DNA of 64,000 nt. It comes from SIG603 sp044432645. GTDB taxonomy: Bacteria; Bacillota; Clostridia; Oscillospirales; Acutalibacteraceae. Made by a program: the position numbers and the translations under genes. The stretch's first letter is position 1; every line of letters starts with the position of its first letter. Positions 14,639 to 22,996 of this stretch are shown here, piece after piece. The stretch covers positions 1 through 64,000 of the forward strand of contig JAWXUM010000005.1 in the NCBI GenBank assembly GCA_044432645.1. The letters run 5' to 3'. The notes under the pieces are model-generated. The model saw only the letters and a program-made list of their open reading frames with translations. It had not been told where the DNA came from and did no database searches.

Positions 14639-15940
14639 TTAAATAATTACTACATTCATGTATAAAGTTTCCATTGCTCCTACTAATTGTAGGTTTGAAA
14701 TTTCACACACTACACTTTTACGGTCGTCACCTTCGCTTATTGTAATGTCTTGTGAACTAAAATCTTCTATAGCTCTTAAACTTTGGTAAGAACTCAAAAT
14801 TTTACAAACATCATTCCAAAGTGAAAGCCTGCCAGCTGAGTCATTTTGCACTTTTCCTAAATAATAATTACCAAACTGTGCTGCTATGTCTGTAGCAAGT
14901 GACATTGTAATTCTAACAGTTTGATTAGAGGCAAAGTCTTGACCCTTTGTGTCAGTAAAACTTATAAAACTATTGATGTCTTTAAGCACTACAGCTATAC
15001 CGTTTACGCTGTGAAACATAAACTTACCAGCATTAATGCCAGCTTTAAGCTCTGCTTGTGTATAATCGACATCTATGTCAAGCTCCCCGTCATAAGTTTT
15101 ATTTGTTAGACTTTCTCCTACGCTACAATTAGCAAGCGCACCAGCTGTCCAATAAATAAGCCCTTGTGGACAAGTGCTGTCAAGGCTTTCATTTTCAACT
15201 GTAACAACACATTGGTGGTCAGCATTTTCTGCTTTATAACAAACAGTTTGAAAATTACTTCCACTGTCATCGCACATCGTTTTCGTAAATGCAACAAACA
15301 AACTCTTAACTGTGTCCACTGTTGACGGACAAGCTAAAATGTTATAAGTATAGCTTTCAATTTTATCTAAAAAGTCTTGATAATCTGTACCATCTATAGC
15401 ACTATCATTTGCACCACCAGTTAAACTTAAACCAGTAGTCACTGCAAGTGTGCTAGTTTTTATAAAACTTAAGTAATCATTGTCAGCTAAATCAGCAGCG
15501 CTAAAGACATCTTGACTGTCCACCAAAACACCATCCAAATAAGTTTCCACAGTAAAAACATTGTCATTTTTAGCTATAACAAGTTTTATGTCGTTTCCCC
15601 TAACACCACCATGTAAAGCACTAGCATATGTACAACTCGCCTTTGTAGAAGTACCAAGTCTATACACCCAAAGTTTTTGGGCATTTTTAAAAAGTTCTCT
15701 AATATATTTCATCTGATCAGACAAAATATCGTAACCTAAAATAGCTTTTAATCCACTTATAGCTTCACTGTATTCAATAGCGAAAACTTCGCCTTCTTTG
15801 CCCCAGTCAAGTTCAAGTGGTATAGCAACAACCCCAGTTTCGCCAGCACTTGCAGTTGCTAGTAATGGGCTTGTAAAATTAATATATGTTCCAGGTAGAA
15901 CCATGTTTTGCAAGGTCCAACCTCCTGTACCTAATGCCAT
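14639..15940 (-). CDS. Contractile tail sheath protein (XkdK-like)
   Basis: A 433-residue sheath protein. The N-terminus MALGTGGWTLQNMVLPGTYINF and the segment EVFAIEYSEAISGLKAILGYD are the XkdK pattern, with the C-terminal domain KVQNDSAGRLSLWNDVCKILS and ISNLQLVGAMETLYMNVVI as usual. It proves the tail is contractile (myovirus or PBSX type). The length is complete and no truncation is seen. GGAGAAAATTT upstream of the ATG. Confidence 0.95.
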   Translation of the reverse strand: MALGTGGWTLQNMVLPGTYINFTSPLLATASAGETGVVAIPLELDWGKEGEVFAIEYSEAISGLKAILGYDILSDQMKYIRELFKNAQKLWVYRLGTSTKASCTYASALHGGVRGNDIKLVIAKNDNVFTVETYLDGVLVDSQDVFSAADLADNDYLSFIKTSTLAVTTGLSLTGGANDSAIDGTDYQDFLDKIESYTYNILACPSTVDTVKSLFVAFTKTMCDDSGSNFQTVCYKAENADHQCVVTVENESLDSTCPQGLIYWTAGALANCSVGESLTNKTYDGELDIDVDYTQAELKAGINAGKFMFHSVNGIAVVLKDINSFISFTDTKGQDFASNQTVRITMSLATDIAAQFGNYYLGKVQNDSAGRLSLWNDVCKILSSYQSLRAIEDFSSQDITISEGDDRKSVVCEISNLQLVGAMETLYMNVVII

Positions 15941-15958
15941 AAATTTTCTCCTTTATTT

Positions 15959-16375
15959 TTAAGAATTTAATGTTAAACTCTCCATAAGTATATTACTTTC
16001 ATCATTTGTTTCAGTGCTAGTCATATAAAAAGTATATTTAGGGTAAATAACTACGTTGTCTTCTCCTATTTCACTGCCGTTAAAAATAGCTCTATGCTTT
16101 AAATTTTCACATTCTATAACTTCAAGTGCATTTTCCATATTGATTAAAACATCAAGTTTTTTCAAAAGTTCCTTGCTTGTAAAAGCAGTTATAGCAAACT
16201 CTATTGTTCTTTTTATCATATCAAAAGGCACAAAGGCGCTTGATATACTTTTTATATCAATCAAAAAATCTCCATCGCTTAAGCCTTGTTCAATTGTCTT
16301 AGAAAAAACTTTTGAGCCTTCAAAAGTTTCTTTTAAAGCATTGCCAATCGCTAAAGTTAAACTTTTTTCCATCAA
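15959..16375 (-). CDS. Tail completion / connector protein (XkdJ-like)
   Basis: A 138-residue protein placed between the head-tail connectors and the sheath, where XkdJ/YqbJ sits in PBSX. Features seen: LAIGNALKETFEGSKVFSKTIEQGL at the N-terminus and a beta-rich C-terminal part ending YTFYMTSTETNDE. It is assigned from gene order and general resemblance. The start overlaps the upstream gene by 4 bp (ATGA). Confidence 0.65.
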   Translation of the reverse strand: MMEKSLTLAIGNALKETFEGSKVFSKTIEQGLSDGDFLIDIKSISSAFVPFDMIKRTIEFAITAFTSKELLKKLDVLINMENALEVIECENLKHRAIFNGSEIGEDNVVIYPKYTFYMTSTETNDESNILMESLTLNS

Positions 16376-16725
16376 ATCCTCCTATCCACAATAGCAAGTC
16401 CATATTCGCTGTGATAATCATACTCCATAACAAGTCCAGAATACTGGTATTCCTGATAAAAATCGCCTTTGCTAACATAAACTTTGCTACCTGCTGGTAT
16501 AACAACTTCACTGTCTACAAAAAGCCTAACAACTTGGTTAGCTTTAGAACTTGTTTCTGATGATGAATTTGTATTGTAATAAAAATATCTTAGGTGACAA
16601 GGTAAATCTTTATAAATCACCCTTTCATTTGGAGTGATAAAAGTGCCTGTTTCTCCTATTTCGTTATCAAAAATAACTACATCGCATTTATATTTCCATA
16701 GACTTTGTACCGCTTTTTTTACCAT
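16372..16725 (-). CDS. Head-tail joining protein (YqbH/XkdH-like)
   Basis: A 117-residue, beta-rich protein: FDNEIGETGTFITPNERVIYKDLPCHLRYF and VYVSKGDFYQEYQYSGLVMEYDYHSEYGLAIVD, in that order. This is the style of small stopper proteins that join the portal complex to the tail. It overlaps the genes on both sides by 4-7 bp, so translation is coupled. Confidence 0.65.
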   Translation of the reverse strand: MVKKAVQSLWKYKCDVVIFDNEIGETGTFITPNERVIYKDLPCHLRYFYYNTNSSSETSSKANQVVRLFVDSEVVIPAGSKVYVSKGDFYQEYQYSGLVMEYDYHSEYGLAIVDRRI

Positions 16726-17069
16726 ACAATTCTCCTAAATCGGCTCAAAACAGCTTCACTTGGCTTTACCATTTGCTGTATTTGGTCTAAAAAAGACTTC
16801 CCACTTTCATAGCTTACGCTTATATCGCCCTCTTTTATAGCAGATACTGCACCGTTCTCATCACTTTGCAATAGTAAATCTTGCAAATAAAACCCAGCCA
16901 CCATGTCAGCTATAACATAATTAAGCGCAAGTGGAACATCATCGCTGCCAAGCCGATTTTTAATTTCTTGATACGATTTATTTGCATAAAAGTCTAAATC
17001 GTCGCTGTCTATGTCGCTATAACCTAAACTGCTTAGCTTAGAAATAGCAAGCACTAAAATCTCGTCCAT
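16719..17069 (-). CDS. Head-tail connector (gp6/YqbG-like adaptor)
   Basis: A 116-residue helical protein. LVLAISKLSSLGYSDIDSDDLDFYANKSYQEI and VPLALNYVIADMVAGFYLQDLL follow the pattern of phage head-tail adaptors that bind below the portal ring. It is the first gene after the capsid gene, the normal place. GGGGAG lies 6 bp before the ATG. Confidence 0.7.
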   Translation of the reverse strand: MDEILVLAISKLSSLGYSDIDSDDLDFYANKSYQEIKNRLGSDDVPLALNYVIADMVAGFYLQDLLLQSDENGAVSAIKEGDISVSYESGKSFLDQIQQMVKPSEAVLSRFRRIVW

Positions 17070-17103
17070 AAAATCTCCCCTTTCGTCTATTTAGTACAAC
17101 AAT

Positions 17104-17133
17104 GCAGGGGCGACATCAACTTTCATGCCGTCC
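17104..17133 (+). repeat. Degenerate GTAG-type palindrome inside the phage operon
   Basis: GCAGGGGCGACAT..ATGCCGTCCC resembles the GTAG-foot repeats but has a mutated foot and loop. It lies in the only gap over 50 bp between head genes (17070-17152). Confidence 0.5.
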
Positions 17134-17152
17134 CACATTGATTATAGTCAAA

Positions 17153-18232
17153 TTAACCTTTTGATAAAATTCTGCAAATTGGGATTGCTTTATGGTCGAT
17201 ATATGTTCTGTCGGTTTCAGTAGTTTCGCCAGTGTTTACTAAAGCCCAGTTGCTACCAGTAGCAAGCTCTATATCAGTTGGAGAAAGACTTGCTTGAGAA
17301 ACTTTTTCATAAGAAATACCAAAAGGCGCAAACACTTTTCTTTGACGCATATAAAGTGTGTCCTCACCACCATTAGATTTAGCATCACGGTCGATTTCAA
17401 ACGGAACTTTTGCACCAATATCTTCATAAGCAATTGCCCCTTCGCCTAAAACATAGCTTGTGTAAACTGTATGTGCCTCAACAGCTGTAGAACCAGACCC
17501 ACTTGCAGCAACTTCTGTAGTAGGCATGTCGTCGTCAACTAAAACTAATTTACCATTCCAAGTACCCATGTCAAGTTCACGAGTAAAACCTTGAGGGTCA
17601 GTATATTTTAGATGTTCAATAAGTTGTAAATTTTCAAGGTTAGTAGCAACATCAGAGTGCATAACAACCATTGCGAATTTCTTTTTATTAGCACCACAAG
17701 CTTTATTAGTAGCTTTATTAAGGCTAATTGCAGTCATCACGCCGTCATCTTCTGTAGTAATGTCAGATGTGTGATTATTTACAAAGTTAAGATTATTTGT
17801 GCCAGTCATAGAGAAAATTCCTTTTAAAACTGAAAGTAAAGTGTCTTGGTCAAGACCATCTTTATACTCTGCAACTTGTGCTGCAACGTTTTCCATAAAA
17901 TCAACACCACCAGTAATGTCGTATGAAAAATCTCTTTCAATCCAAGCTTTTGCTCTGCCAACTACAGTAACGCCTTGCTCATAACTTTTAGTTGTTGTAG
18001 AAGTGATGTCAGTTTCGCCGTCGTAATTAACAGCAGTTCCGTCAATAGTTCCACGCATCGCCATTTTTGCATAAGAAGCGCCGTCTTGATTTTGGAAAAC
18101 GGCACGAATATCTGGGTTAGCTGCTAAAGCACCACATTTTTTTAGTTGATTTACTTTAAGATTAGGAACTCGTCCCACCATGTAAGAGAAAGCCTCTTGA
18201 TTAAAACTTTTTGAGTCAAATTTGTTTGCCAT
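17153..18232 (-). CDS. Major capsid protein
   Basis: A 359-residue capsid protein of the class following GP20-type scaffolds: ANKFDSKSFNQEAFSYMVGRVPNL, then AVNYDGETDITSTTTKSYEQGVTVVGRAKAWIERDF and ITGGVDFMENVAAQVAEYKDG. It lies directly after the scaffold gene, with a 48-bp gap. The length is complete. It means that the particle should have a DNA-containing head and is not a bare tail (tailocin). Confidence 0.92.
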   Translation of the reverse strand: MANKFDSKSFNQEAFSYMVGRVPNLKVNQLKKCGALAANPDIRAVFQNQDGASYAKMAMRGTIDGTAVNYDGETDITSTTTKSYEQGVTVVGRAKAWIERDFSYDITGGVDFMENVAAQVAEYKDGLDQDTLLSVLKGIFSMTGTNNLNFVNNHTSDITTEDDGVMTAISLNKATNKACGANKKKFAMVVMHSDVATNLENLQLIEHLKYTDPQGFTRELDMGTWNGKLVLVDDDMPTTEVAASGSGSTAVEAHTVYTSYVLGEGAIAYEDIGAKVPFEIDRDAKSNGGEDTLYMRQRKVFAPFGISYEKVSQASLSPTDIELATGSNWALVNTGETTETDRTYIDHKAIPICRILSKG

Positions 18233-18280
18233 AATTAAATACCATCCTTTTTATTAATTAAATTTATTGTTGTTGTCGCA

Positions 18281-18691
18281 TTATTTTTTAAAATAAGCGC
18301 ATAACGCTTCGTACCCCATATCATCTGGGTTTACTGCTGTTTCTTCTGTCTTTTCTACTGGATTTAGACCTTTCACCATTGTTTTTTCAAATAAAAAATC
18401 TTGATTTTTTTGCAGATTTTTAATCTGCTCATCAAGACCAACAAGTTCTCCGTTTTCATCAAACGAAATATTATCCATTTCAAGCAAAGCTTTAACTGCT
18501 GTCATATTTTTAGCTCCAGAGTTTTTAAGTCCACTGTCAAGCATAAAACCTAGCTTGCTTTTATCAAACTGCTCTTGCAGTTCAGTTTCTCTTTGCTCTA
18601 ACCTAGTTTTTTCAACATAATTTTCTTCAATTAAAGTTAAAGCTTTTTCAAAGTCTTCTTCGCTTAAAATTTCTTTTAAAAAATCAATCAT
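18281..18691 (-). CDS. Phage scaffold protein (GP20-like)
   Basis: A 136-residue protein with a strong helical, acidic/basic central part (EKTRLEQRETELQEQFDKSK) followed by LGFMLDSGLKNSGAKNMTAVKALLEMD, the GP20 minor structural protein pattern. Scaffolds of this type guide capsid assembly and leave the mature head. It is shorter than most relatives (about 180-200 aa). It overlaps the portal gene by 4 bp. Confidence 0.82.
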   Translation of the reverse strand: MIDFLKEILSEEDFEKALTLIEENYVEKTRLEQRETELQEQFDKSKLGFMLDSGLKNSGAKNMTAVKALLEMDNISFDENGELVGLDEQIKNLQKNQDFLFEKTMVKGLNPVEKTEETAVNPDDMGYEALCAYFKK

Positions 18692-20079
18692 TTTTCCTCC
18701 TTAGTGTTTTGCTTTTCTAATTTTTCTAGCTCTTTGATTGGGTCAACAACCCATGGGTGCTGAGCAATTAGAGTTTCCTTTGACAAAAACTCTTGAGATT
18801 TAACGCAATTTTCAATAACTTCTGTTTCGTTAATCAAAATATCTCTGTTAAAAATAAACTCTATCTCATCATCTTCAAAGTTCATTCCCTTAACCCCAAG
18901 CAAATACATTTTCACAAAATCCATAACTTCTTGCAAAGAGGCTTGAAGTTCAGTTTCCATGTCATTTGCGTCAAGGTCAATGTCTGAATACATACTGCGT
19001 ATGTTAAGCTGGTTTATATTTGAACTAAGCTTGTTTTCACCCCAGTCAAATCCTCTAGCGTTTTGAGTGATTGCACTGCTTAATAGTTCGATAATTGTTT
19101 TGTAGTTTTCGCTGTTAACCTCAATGTTTAAAAGCTCAACTCCTCCACTAGTGCCGTCTACAGTTCTAATTTTAATAGCACCATAAGATGATAAATTCTT
19201 TCTAAATTCCCCTAAATCAGTGCCGTCATAATTTTTAAGCACTAAAATAGTGTTTCTTACATTTTCTTCCATATTGTTAGCAAAGTCAGACATAACGGTG
19301 TTAAGCGCATCTTGCAAATGAACAACTTTGTTTATAAGTGGAATTTCTTTTGCATTTGACTTAATGGCTATTAGTGGAACTTCCTGCCAGTTGTACTGCG
19401 TTTCGCCTTTTTGTATGTAAGCTTTTTGGTTGTCGCATTTTTCCAAACGGCTTCCGTTTAGCTCATAACTTGTCATTCCATCTTTTTTGAAAAGTTCAAC
19501 CCTTGTCACAAGTTTTTTATTCATTCCACAGTATTCTTCTATGTTGTAAACCCTAGCTGCACAGTCAAGCTTGGTGTGTGCAGCATCTTTCCAAAAAGGG
19601 CAAATCTCATAAGACGGAAAAATCTTAAATTTAAGTTTACCTTTTTCGTTAATATAAGGGTAAAGCCACGCAATGCCGCCAATTAAACTTTCTTCGCCGG
19701 CAAGTTTTAAACATTTCGAAAATTCAGCACCTATAATTTTTTTAACTTCTTTAACAAAGCTATTATTCTCACTCCACAAAGTCAAAGGCTTACCTAAAAG
19801 GTAGTTTTTCTTTTGGTCCACAAGTTTAGCAAATCGGTTATCTACTATATTATTATTAGGAAGATTTCTAACTTCTTCAAGTTCCCCATTTTTGCCAATA
19901 GCTGTTCTTTTTCGCCTTAATATTTTGTGATTACCAAAATAATAATCTTTACCCACAAGCATATCTTTACGCTGTTTAGAATTTTGCCAATGTAATATTT
20001 CTTTAGCAAAAAATTCTTCATCACTAATAGGAGCGTTAATTTTCATCCTATACTTTAAAACATCTTTTTCTTCAATCAT
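18688..20079 (-). CDS. Portal protein (SPP1 gp6-like)
   Basis: A 463-residue portal of the SPP1-gp6 family: ILHWQNSKQRKDMLVGKDYYFGNH, then NNNIVDNRFAKLVDQKKNYLLGKPLT, then IPLINKVVHLQDALNTVMSDFANNMEE. It forms the ring through which DNA enters and leaves the head. The C-terminal helix region SMYSDIDLDANDMETELQASLQEVM is intact. Length is normal. It follows the large terminase by 33 bp. Confidence 0.92.
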   Translation of the reverse strand: MIEEKDVLKYRMKINAPISDEEFFAKEILHWQNSKQRKDMLVGKDYYFGNHKILRRKRTAIGKNGELEEVRNLPNNNIVDNRFAKLVDQKKNYLLGKPLTLWSENNSFVKEVKKIIGAEFSKCLKLAGEESLIGGIAWLYPYINEKGKLKFKIFPSYEICPFWKDAAHTKLDCAARVYNIEEYCGMNKKLVTRVELFKKDGMTSYELNGSRLEKCDNQKAYIQKGETQYNWQEVPLIAIKSNAKEIPLINKVVHLQDALNTVMSDFANNMEENVRNTILVLKNYDGTDLGEFRKNLSSYGAIKIRTVDGTSGGVELLNIEVNSENYKTIIELLSSAITQNARGFDWGENKLSSNINQLNIRSMYSDIDLDANDMETELQASLQEVMDFVKMYLLGVKGMNFEDDEIEFIFNRDILINETEVIENCVKSQEFLSKETLIAQHPWVVDPIKELEKLEKQNTKEEK

Positions 20080-20112
20080 ATTTTTCCTTTCTGTTGTTCT
20101 GGCGATTTTTGG

Positions 20113-21360
20113 TTACTCAAACCCCATCAAACTCCCACCAAACGCATATTTCACAAAATATCTAATTTCATCCATTGCGTGGTCGTTTTCTTTTATTGGT
20201 TTATCCTCAGTCGATTTTGTGTCCCAGCTGTACAATCCAAATTCTTTTATACTGTCTTTGCAACAATCACAAAACAAAATGTCCCCACAGTTTAAGTGGT
20301 TCGCCACTTCTCTAATACCGTCAAGAACTTTGTTCGACGCTCTTTGAACTGTAAAAACGCCCTCTCTTCTAATACACTCTATAAAAGAGGCAGCAGACGG
20401 GTCTACAATAACCTTTTCTACATTTACCCTGCTTGCAAGTTCCACCAAAGACCTATAATGTTCCAAATCTGTCTTTTGTTTGCCACATGCTCTGCTGTCA
20501 AAGTAACTTTCTTTCACCCTGTACCACTTAGAACCACTTAACCCCCATAATCCCATAGAAGTAGGGTTAACAGTGCCATAATCGCATGAAATTATATATT
20601 TTTCGTAAACTCTGCCACCACTTGCCACCACATGACGTTCTTTTTCAAACATTGTATATATCAAACCTTGTGGTGCAACCCACTGCCCCAGAATATATCT
20701 TTTATAGAAAACTCCTTCATAAAGCTTTTTAGCCTCATCAATAATTTTTCGACTTAAAATAGGGTTGTCTTCCATTAAAAAATGAATGTGAAGTGCGTTT
20801 TTCTCGTCAGATTTTTCAATCCATTGCTTGTAAAAATAGTGATTAGGGTTTTCTGGGTTGCAGTTAAACCAAAGTTTTGTATTTTCAACCGATAAAGTTC
20901 TTGCAATAGCCTGCTCAACAAAACTTTGAGGCATAAGTGCCACTTCATCAAACATAACGCCACTTAAAGTAATACCTTGAATAAGGCTATAACTGCTTTC
21001 GTCTTTACCCCCAAAAAAATAAAATTTATTCTCTTTTCCTTGCCCTTTAACAGTGAGCATATTTTGACTTTTATTAAATTTAATGTCGTAAAAACATAAA
21101 ATATCATCGCTATTTTCAATAGGGTGCAAAATATTACGTTCCACAGAATTTAAAGTTTTGCCACAAATACCAAATAAATCACCGTCAAAATTCGCCATTG
21201 CCCATAAAATAAAAGCTATGGACATACAAACGGTTTTGCCACTTCTAACAGCACCATCGCAGACCACAGCTTTGTATTTATTTTTAGTACTTGGCATAAA
21301 AGCCCATTTAAGCAAAAGTTTTTGTTTAGGCGATAAAGTTTTAAGGGTCATTTTCTTCAC
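20113..21360 (-). CDS. terL: Terminase large subunit
   Basis: A 415-residue packaging ATPase and nuclease of the PBSX type. The ATPase part has Walker A GAVRSGKT (about residues 36-43) and Walker B GVMFDEVAL (about 134-142). The C-terminal RNase-H-like nuclease shows the acidic residues in SCDYGTVNP, VIVDPSAA and ENDHAMDEIRYF. All key residues are present, so packaging should be possible. It overlaps the upstream small gene by 20 bp. Confidence 0.95.
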   Translation of the reverse strand: MKKMTLKTLSPKQKLLLKWAFMPSTKNKYKAVVCDGAVRSGKTVCMSIAFILWAMANFDGDLFGICGKTLNSVERNILHPIENSDDILCFYDIKFNKSQNMLTVKGQGKENKFYFFGGKDESSYSLIQGITLSGVMFDEVALMPQSFVEQAIARTLSVENTKLWFNCNPENPNHYFYKQWIEKSDEKNALHIHFLMEDNPILSRKIIDEAKKLYEGVFYKRYILGQWVAPQGLIYTMFEKERHVVASGGRVYEKYIISCDYGTVNPTSMGLWGLSGSKWYRVKESYFDSRACGKQKTDLEHYRSLVELASRVNVEKVIVDPSAASFIECIRREGVFTVQRASNKVLDGIREVANHLNCGDILFCDCCKDSIKEFGLYSWDTKSTEDKPIKENDHAMDEIRYFVKYAFGGSLMGFE

Positions 21361-21598
21361 CCTCTAAGGCTTTCAAAACAAGTGAAATATCTTCTTTGCC
21401 AGAGTTTTCATCTTTATAAAGCTCTGTTAAGTCTTTAGTAGCTTGGATAAGCTGCCTTAATTTACCAGTATCAATTACACCAGTTTCTATTTTATTTTCC
21501 TTTTGAAAAATAAGGTCAAGTTCTGTAAACCCTCTTTCAACATTTTTCAGTGCCGTTTCACGAAGTTTTTTCAGCCTTTTTTGTACGTTAATTCTCAA
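21341..21598 (-). CDS. Small phage protein, possible small terminase subunit
   Basis: An 85-residue, basic N-terminal, helical protein (NVQKRLKKLRETALKNVERG, then DTGKLRQLIQATKDLTELYKDE). It has the position of a small terminase subunit, just before terL, but is shorter than usual and shows no helix-turn-helix that I can recognise. TTG at 21598 is chosen as the start because GGAGG lies 7 bp upstream; an ATG ten codons earlier has no such site. Confidence 0.5.
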   Translation of the reverse strand: MRINVQKRLKKLRETALKNVERGFTELDLIFQKENKIETGVIDTGKLRQLIQATKDLTELYKDENSGKEDISLVLKALEGEENDP

Positions 21599-21752
21599 TA
21601 TTTTCCTCCGTTTCCAATAACTTAGCATACTGCCGTTTTAAAAGTGAAAGCTTCATGTCAAGTAAACTGTCACGCTTAGTTGTCAATAAGTTTTCACGAA
21701 TTTTTTTAGCAATTTTAGCTCTTTTATGCCTTAAACTGATTTCGCTGTACAT
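21588..21752 (-). CDS. Small basic phage-operon protein (54 aa)
   Basis: The first gene of the phage block. It codes for 54 residues (MYSEISLRHKRAKIAKKIRE...), strongly basic and helical. GGTGG lies 5 bp before the ATG at 21752. It overlaps the next gene by 11 bp. I do not recognise it; a DNA-binding role in packaging (with or instead of a small terminase) would fit charge and position but is a guess. Confidence 0.5.
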   Translation of the reverse strand: MYSEISLRHKRAKIAKKIRENLLTTKRDSLLDMKLSLLKRQYAKLLETEENIEN

Positions 21753-21772
21753 TTTTCCACCACCTTTGCAAC

Positions 21773-21806
21773 AAAAAAAGCCAAAGGCAATAAGCCCTTG
21801 ACTTTT
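21773..21806 (-). terminator. Hairpin terminator or attenuator ahead of the phage operon
   Basis: On the minus strand, AAGTCAAGGGC / GCCTTTGGCTT with a 5-nt loop is followed by TTTTT. It lies 20 bp upstream of the first phage ATG and downstream of the only promoter-like sequence seen in the gap, so it could work as an attenuator. It also ends the DUF896 transcript. Confidence 0.75.
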
Positions 21807-21825
21807 TCATGTTTTTCTATTGTAT

Positions 21826-21855
21826 ATATTAACACAGGTGTATACTGACATTCAA
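21826..21855 (-). promoter_or_regulatory. Possible promoter of the phage operon
   Basis: On the minus strand TTGAAT (21850-21855), an 18-bp spacer and TAATAT (21826-21831). Two TGTCA direct repeats, 10 bp apart, flank the -35 region and could be an operator. No LexA box was found. Confidence 0.45.
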
Positions 21856-21895
21856 TGACATGTTTTAAAAATCAAATAATTTTATTAAAAACAAA

Positions 21896-22063
21896 TTAGT
21901 CCTTTATTTCAACATTATCAAGTTGTGCTTTTAAATTTTTTCTAAAAAGTTTTATGTACTCTTTTCTTAAAACATCTTGTTCTTTCTTTTCATCTTCTGT
22001 TAAACCAACTGTTTTTGATTTTTTTGAAAGTTCATTTATTCTTTTAATTTTATCGTCTAACAT
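21896..22063 (-). CDS. DUF896 / UPF0291 (YnzC family) protein
   Basis: A 55-residue protein with the family pattern MLDDKIKRINELSKKSK, GLTEDEKKEQ, VLRKEYIKLFRKNLKAQLDN. Members are two-helix hairpin proteins common in Firmicutes with no firmly known role. GGAGAAG lies 5 bp before the ATG at 22063. It is a host gene and marks the right boundary of the phage-like block. Confidence 0.9.
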   Translation of the reverse strand: MLDDKIKRINELSKKSKTVGLTEDEKKEQDVLRKEYIKLFRKNLKAQLDNVEIKD

Positions 22064-22096
22064 ATTCTTCTCCAATATTTACAAATTTCTAAAAGC

Positions 22097-22160
22097 AGGA
22101 GCGAGCCGTGGTAGCAATGTCACAAACTTAGTTAGTTCGTGACATTGCCTGTAATCGCCC
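22097..22160. repeat. Palindromic repeat cluster
   Basis: A perfect 9-bp inverted repeat CAATGTCAC / GTGACATTG (22115-22123 and 22139-22147) sits inside the arms of a diverged GTAG-type palindrome (GCAGGAGCGAGCC ... GTAATCGCCC). It looks like one repeat inserted within another. Confidence 0.5.
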
Positions 22161-22208
22161 ACATTTTATTTAAACTAATTATAATACAAACTGCTTACTT
22201 TTTCAATC

Positions 22209-22820
22209 TTATTCAAAAAATTCTTTTATAGCGTCCAAACCTTTTTGAGTTTCCTCTTTAAATCTTTCGGCTAAATCTGTGTCATCTTCAAAAGTATTAG
22301 CACCTAAAATCATAAAGAAAACATAATCACCATTTGTGTAAACTTCACCGGCATTAATTTTATCCATATTAGCCTCATAAAGAGTATTTTCGCTAAGTGA
22401 AGTTTTATAGCTCTCTAAAGCCTTTTCAACTTCCTCAGTTTTGCCGTCTTTAGCCTTAACAACCACGAATATATCTGGGTTTTCCTCTAAAGTGGAACCC
22501 TCTACCCAAATTTCATCATAAAACTCACTGCTTATACCAAGTTTTTCTTCTATTTCAGTTTCGTCCATCTCTTTGTCAGGGATATAATCATCGCCATATA
22601 CATCTTTTATTGCGCTTTTATAGGTGTCGATAGTATTTGTGTTCATAGTGTCATCTTCCATATCTTGAACATCATCTTCTATATCCTCTTCTACTTTTGG
22701 AATTTCTGTAGCTTCAGGTGTAGGTGTAACTTCTACTTCTTCTTCACGTTCGAATAAAGAACATGCTGTAAAAGAAGTTGAAATTAAAGCACATGCTAAC
22801 AATATTGCAAGTTTTTTCAT
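22209..22820 (-). CDS. DUF4358-like lipoprotein
   Basis: A 203-residue exported lipoprotein. The signal peptide ends in the lipobox STSFTAC (Cys20), followed by a Glu/Thr-rich linker (about 25-75) and a globular domain (about 80-203) of the DUF4358 type (ISSEFYDEIWVEGSTLEENPD, FVVVKAKDGKTEEVEKALESY). Function unknown; proteins of this type are frequent in Clostridia. AAAGGAG lies 8 bp before the ATG. Confidence 0.75.
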   Translation of the reverse strand: MKKLAILLACALISTSFTACSLFEREEEVEVTPTPEATEIPKVEEDIEDDVQDMEDDTMNTNTIDTYKSAIKDVYGDDYIPDKEMDETEIEEKLGISSEFYDEIWVEGSTLEENPDIFVVVKAKDGKTEEVEKALESYKTSLSENTLYEANMDKINAGEVYTNGDYVFFMILGANTFEDDTDLAERFKEETQKGLDAIKEFFE

Positions 22821-22996
22821 AAAAAAACTCCTTTCTAAAAATAATTAGAACTTTTTCAGTTACAGGCTTATCTTTCCCTTTAAAAACTTTTTTCATTCAA
22901 AAAACTTTAATTTTTTATTATATTTTAATAAAAACCTTGACACTTAGCACAATAATCTTTACAATTAAATTATATATATTCTTACGAGGTGAAACT

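Noticed and set aside
4876..21752. Search for attL/attR and an integrase around the phage block
   Set aside because: No direct repeats, tRNA edge or integrase were seen by eye; niaR and DUF896 lie directly at the borders.
21820..21870. LexA (SOS) operator before the phage operon
   Set aside because: No GAAC-N4-GTTC motif is present; only TGTCA repeats.
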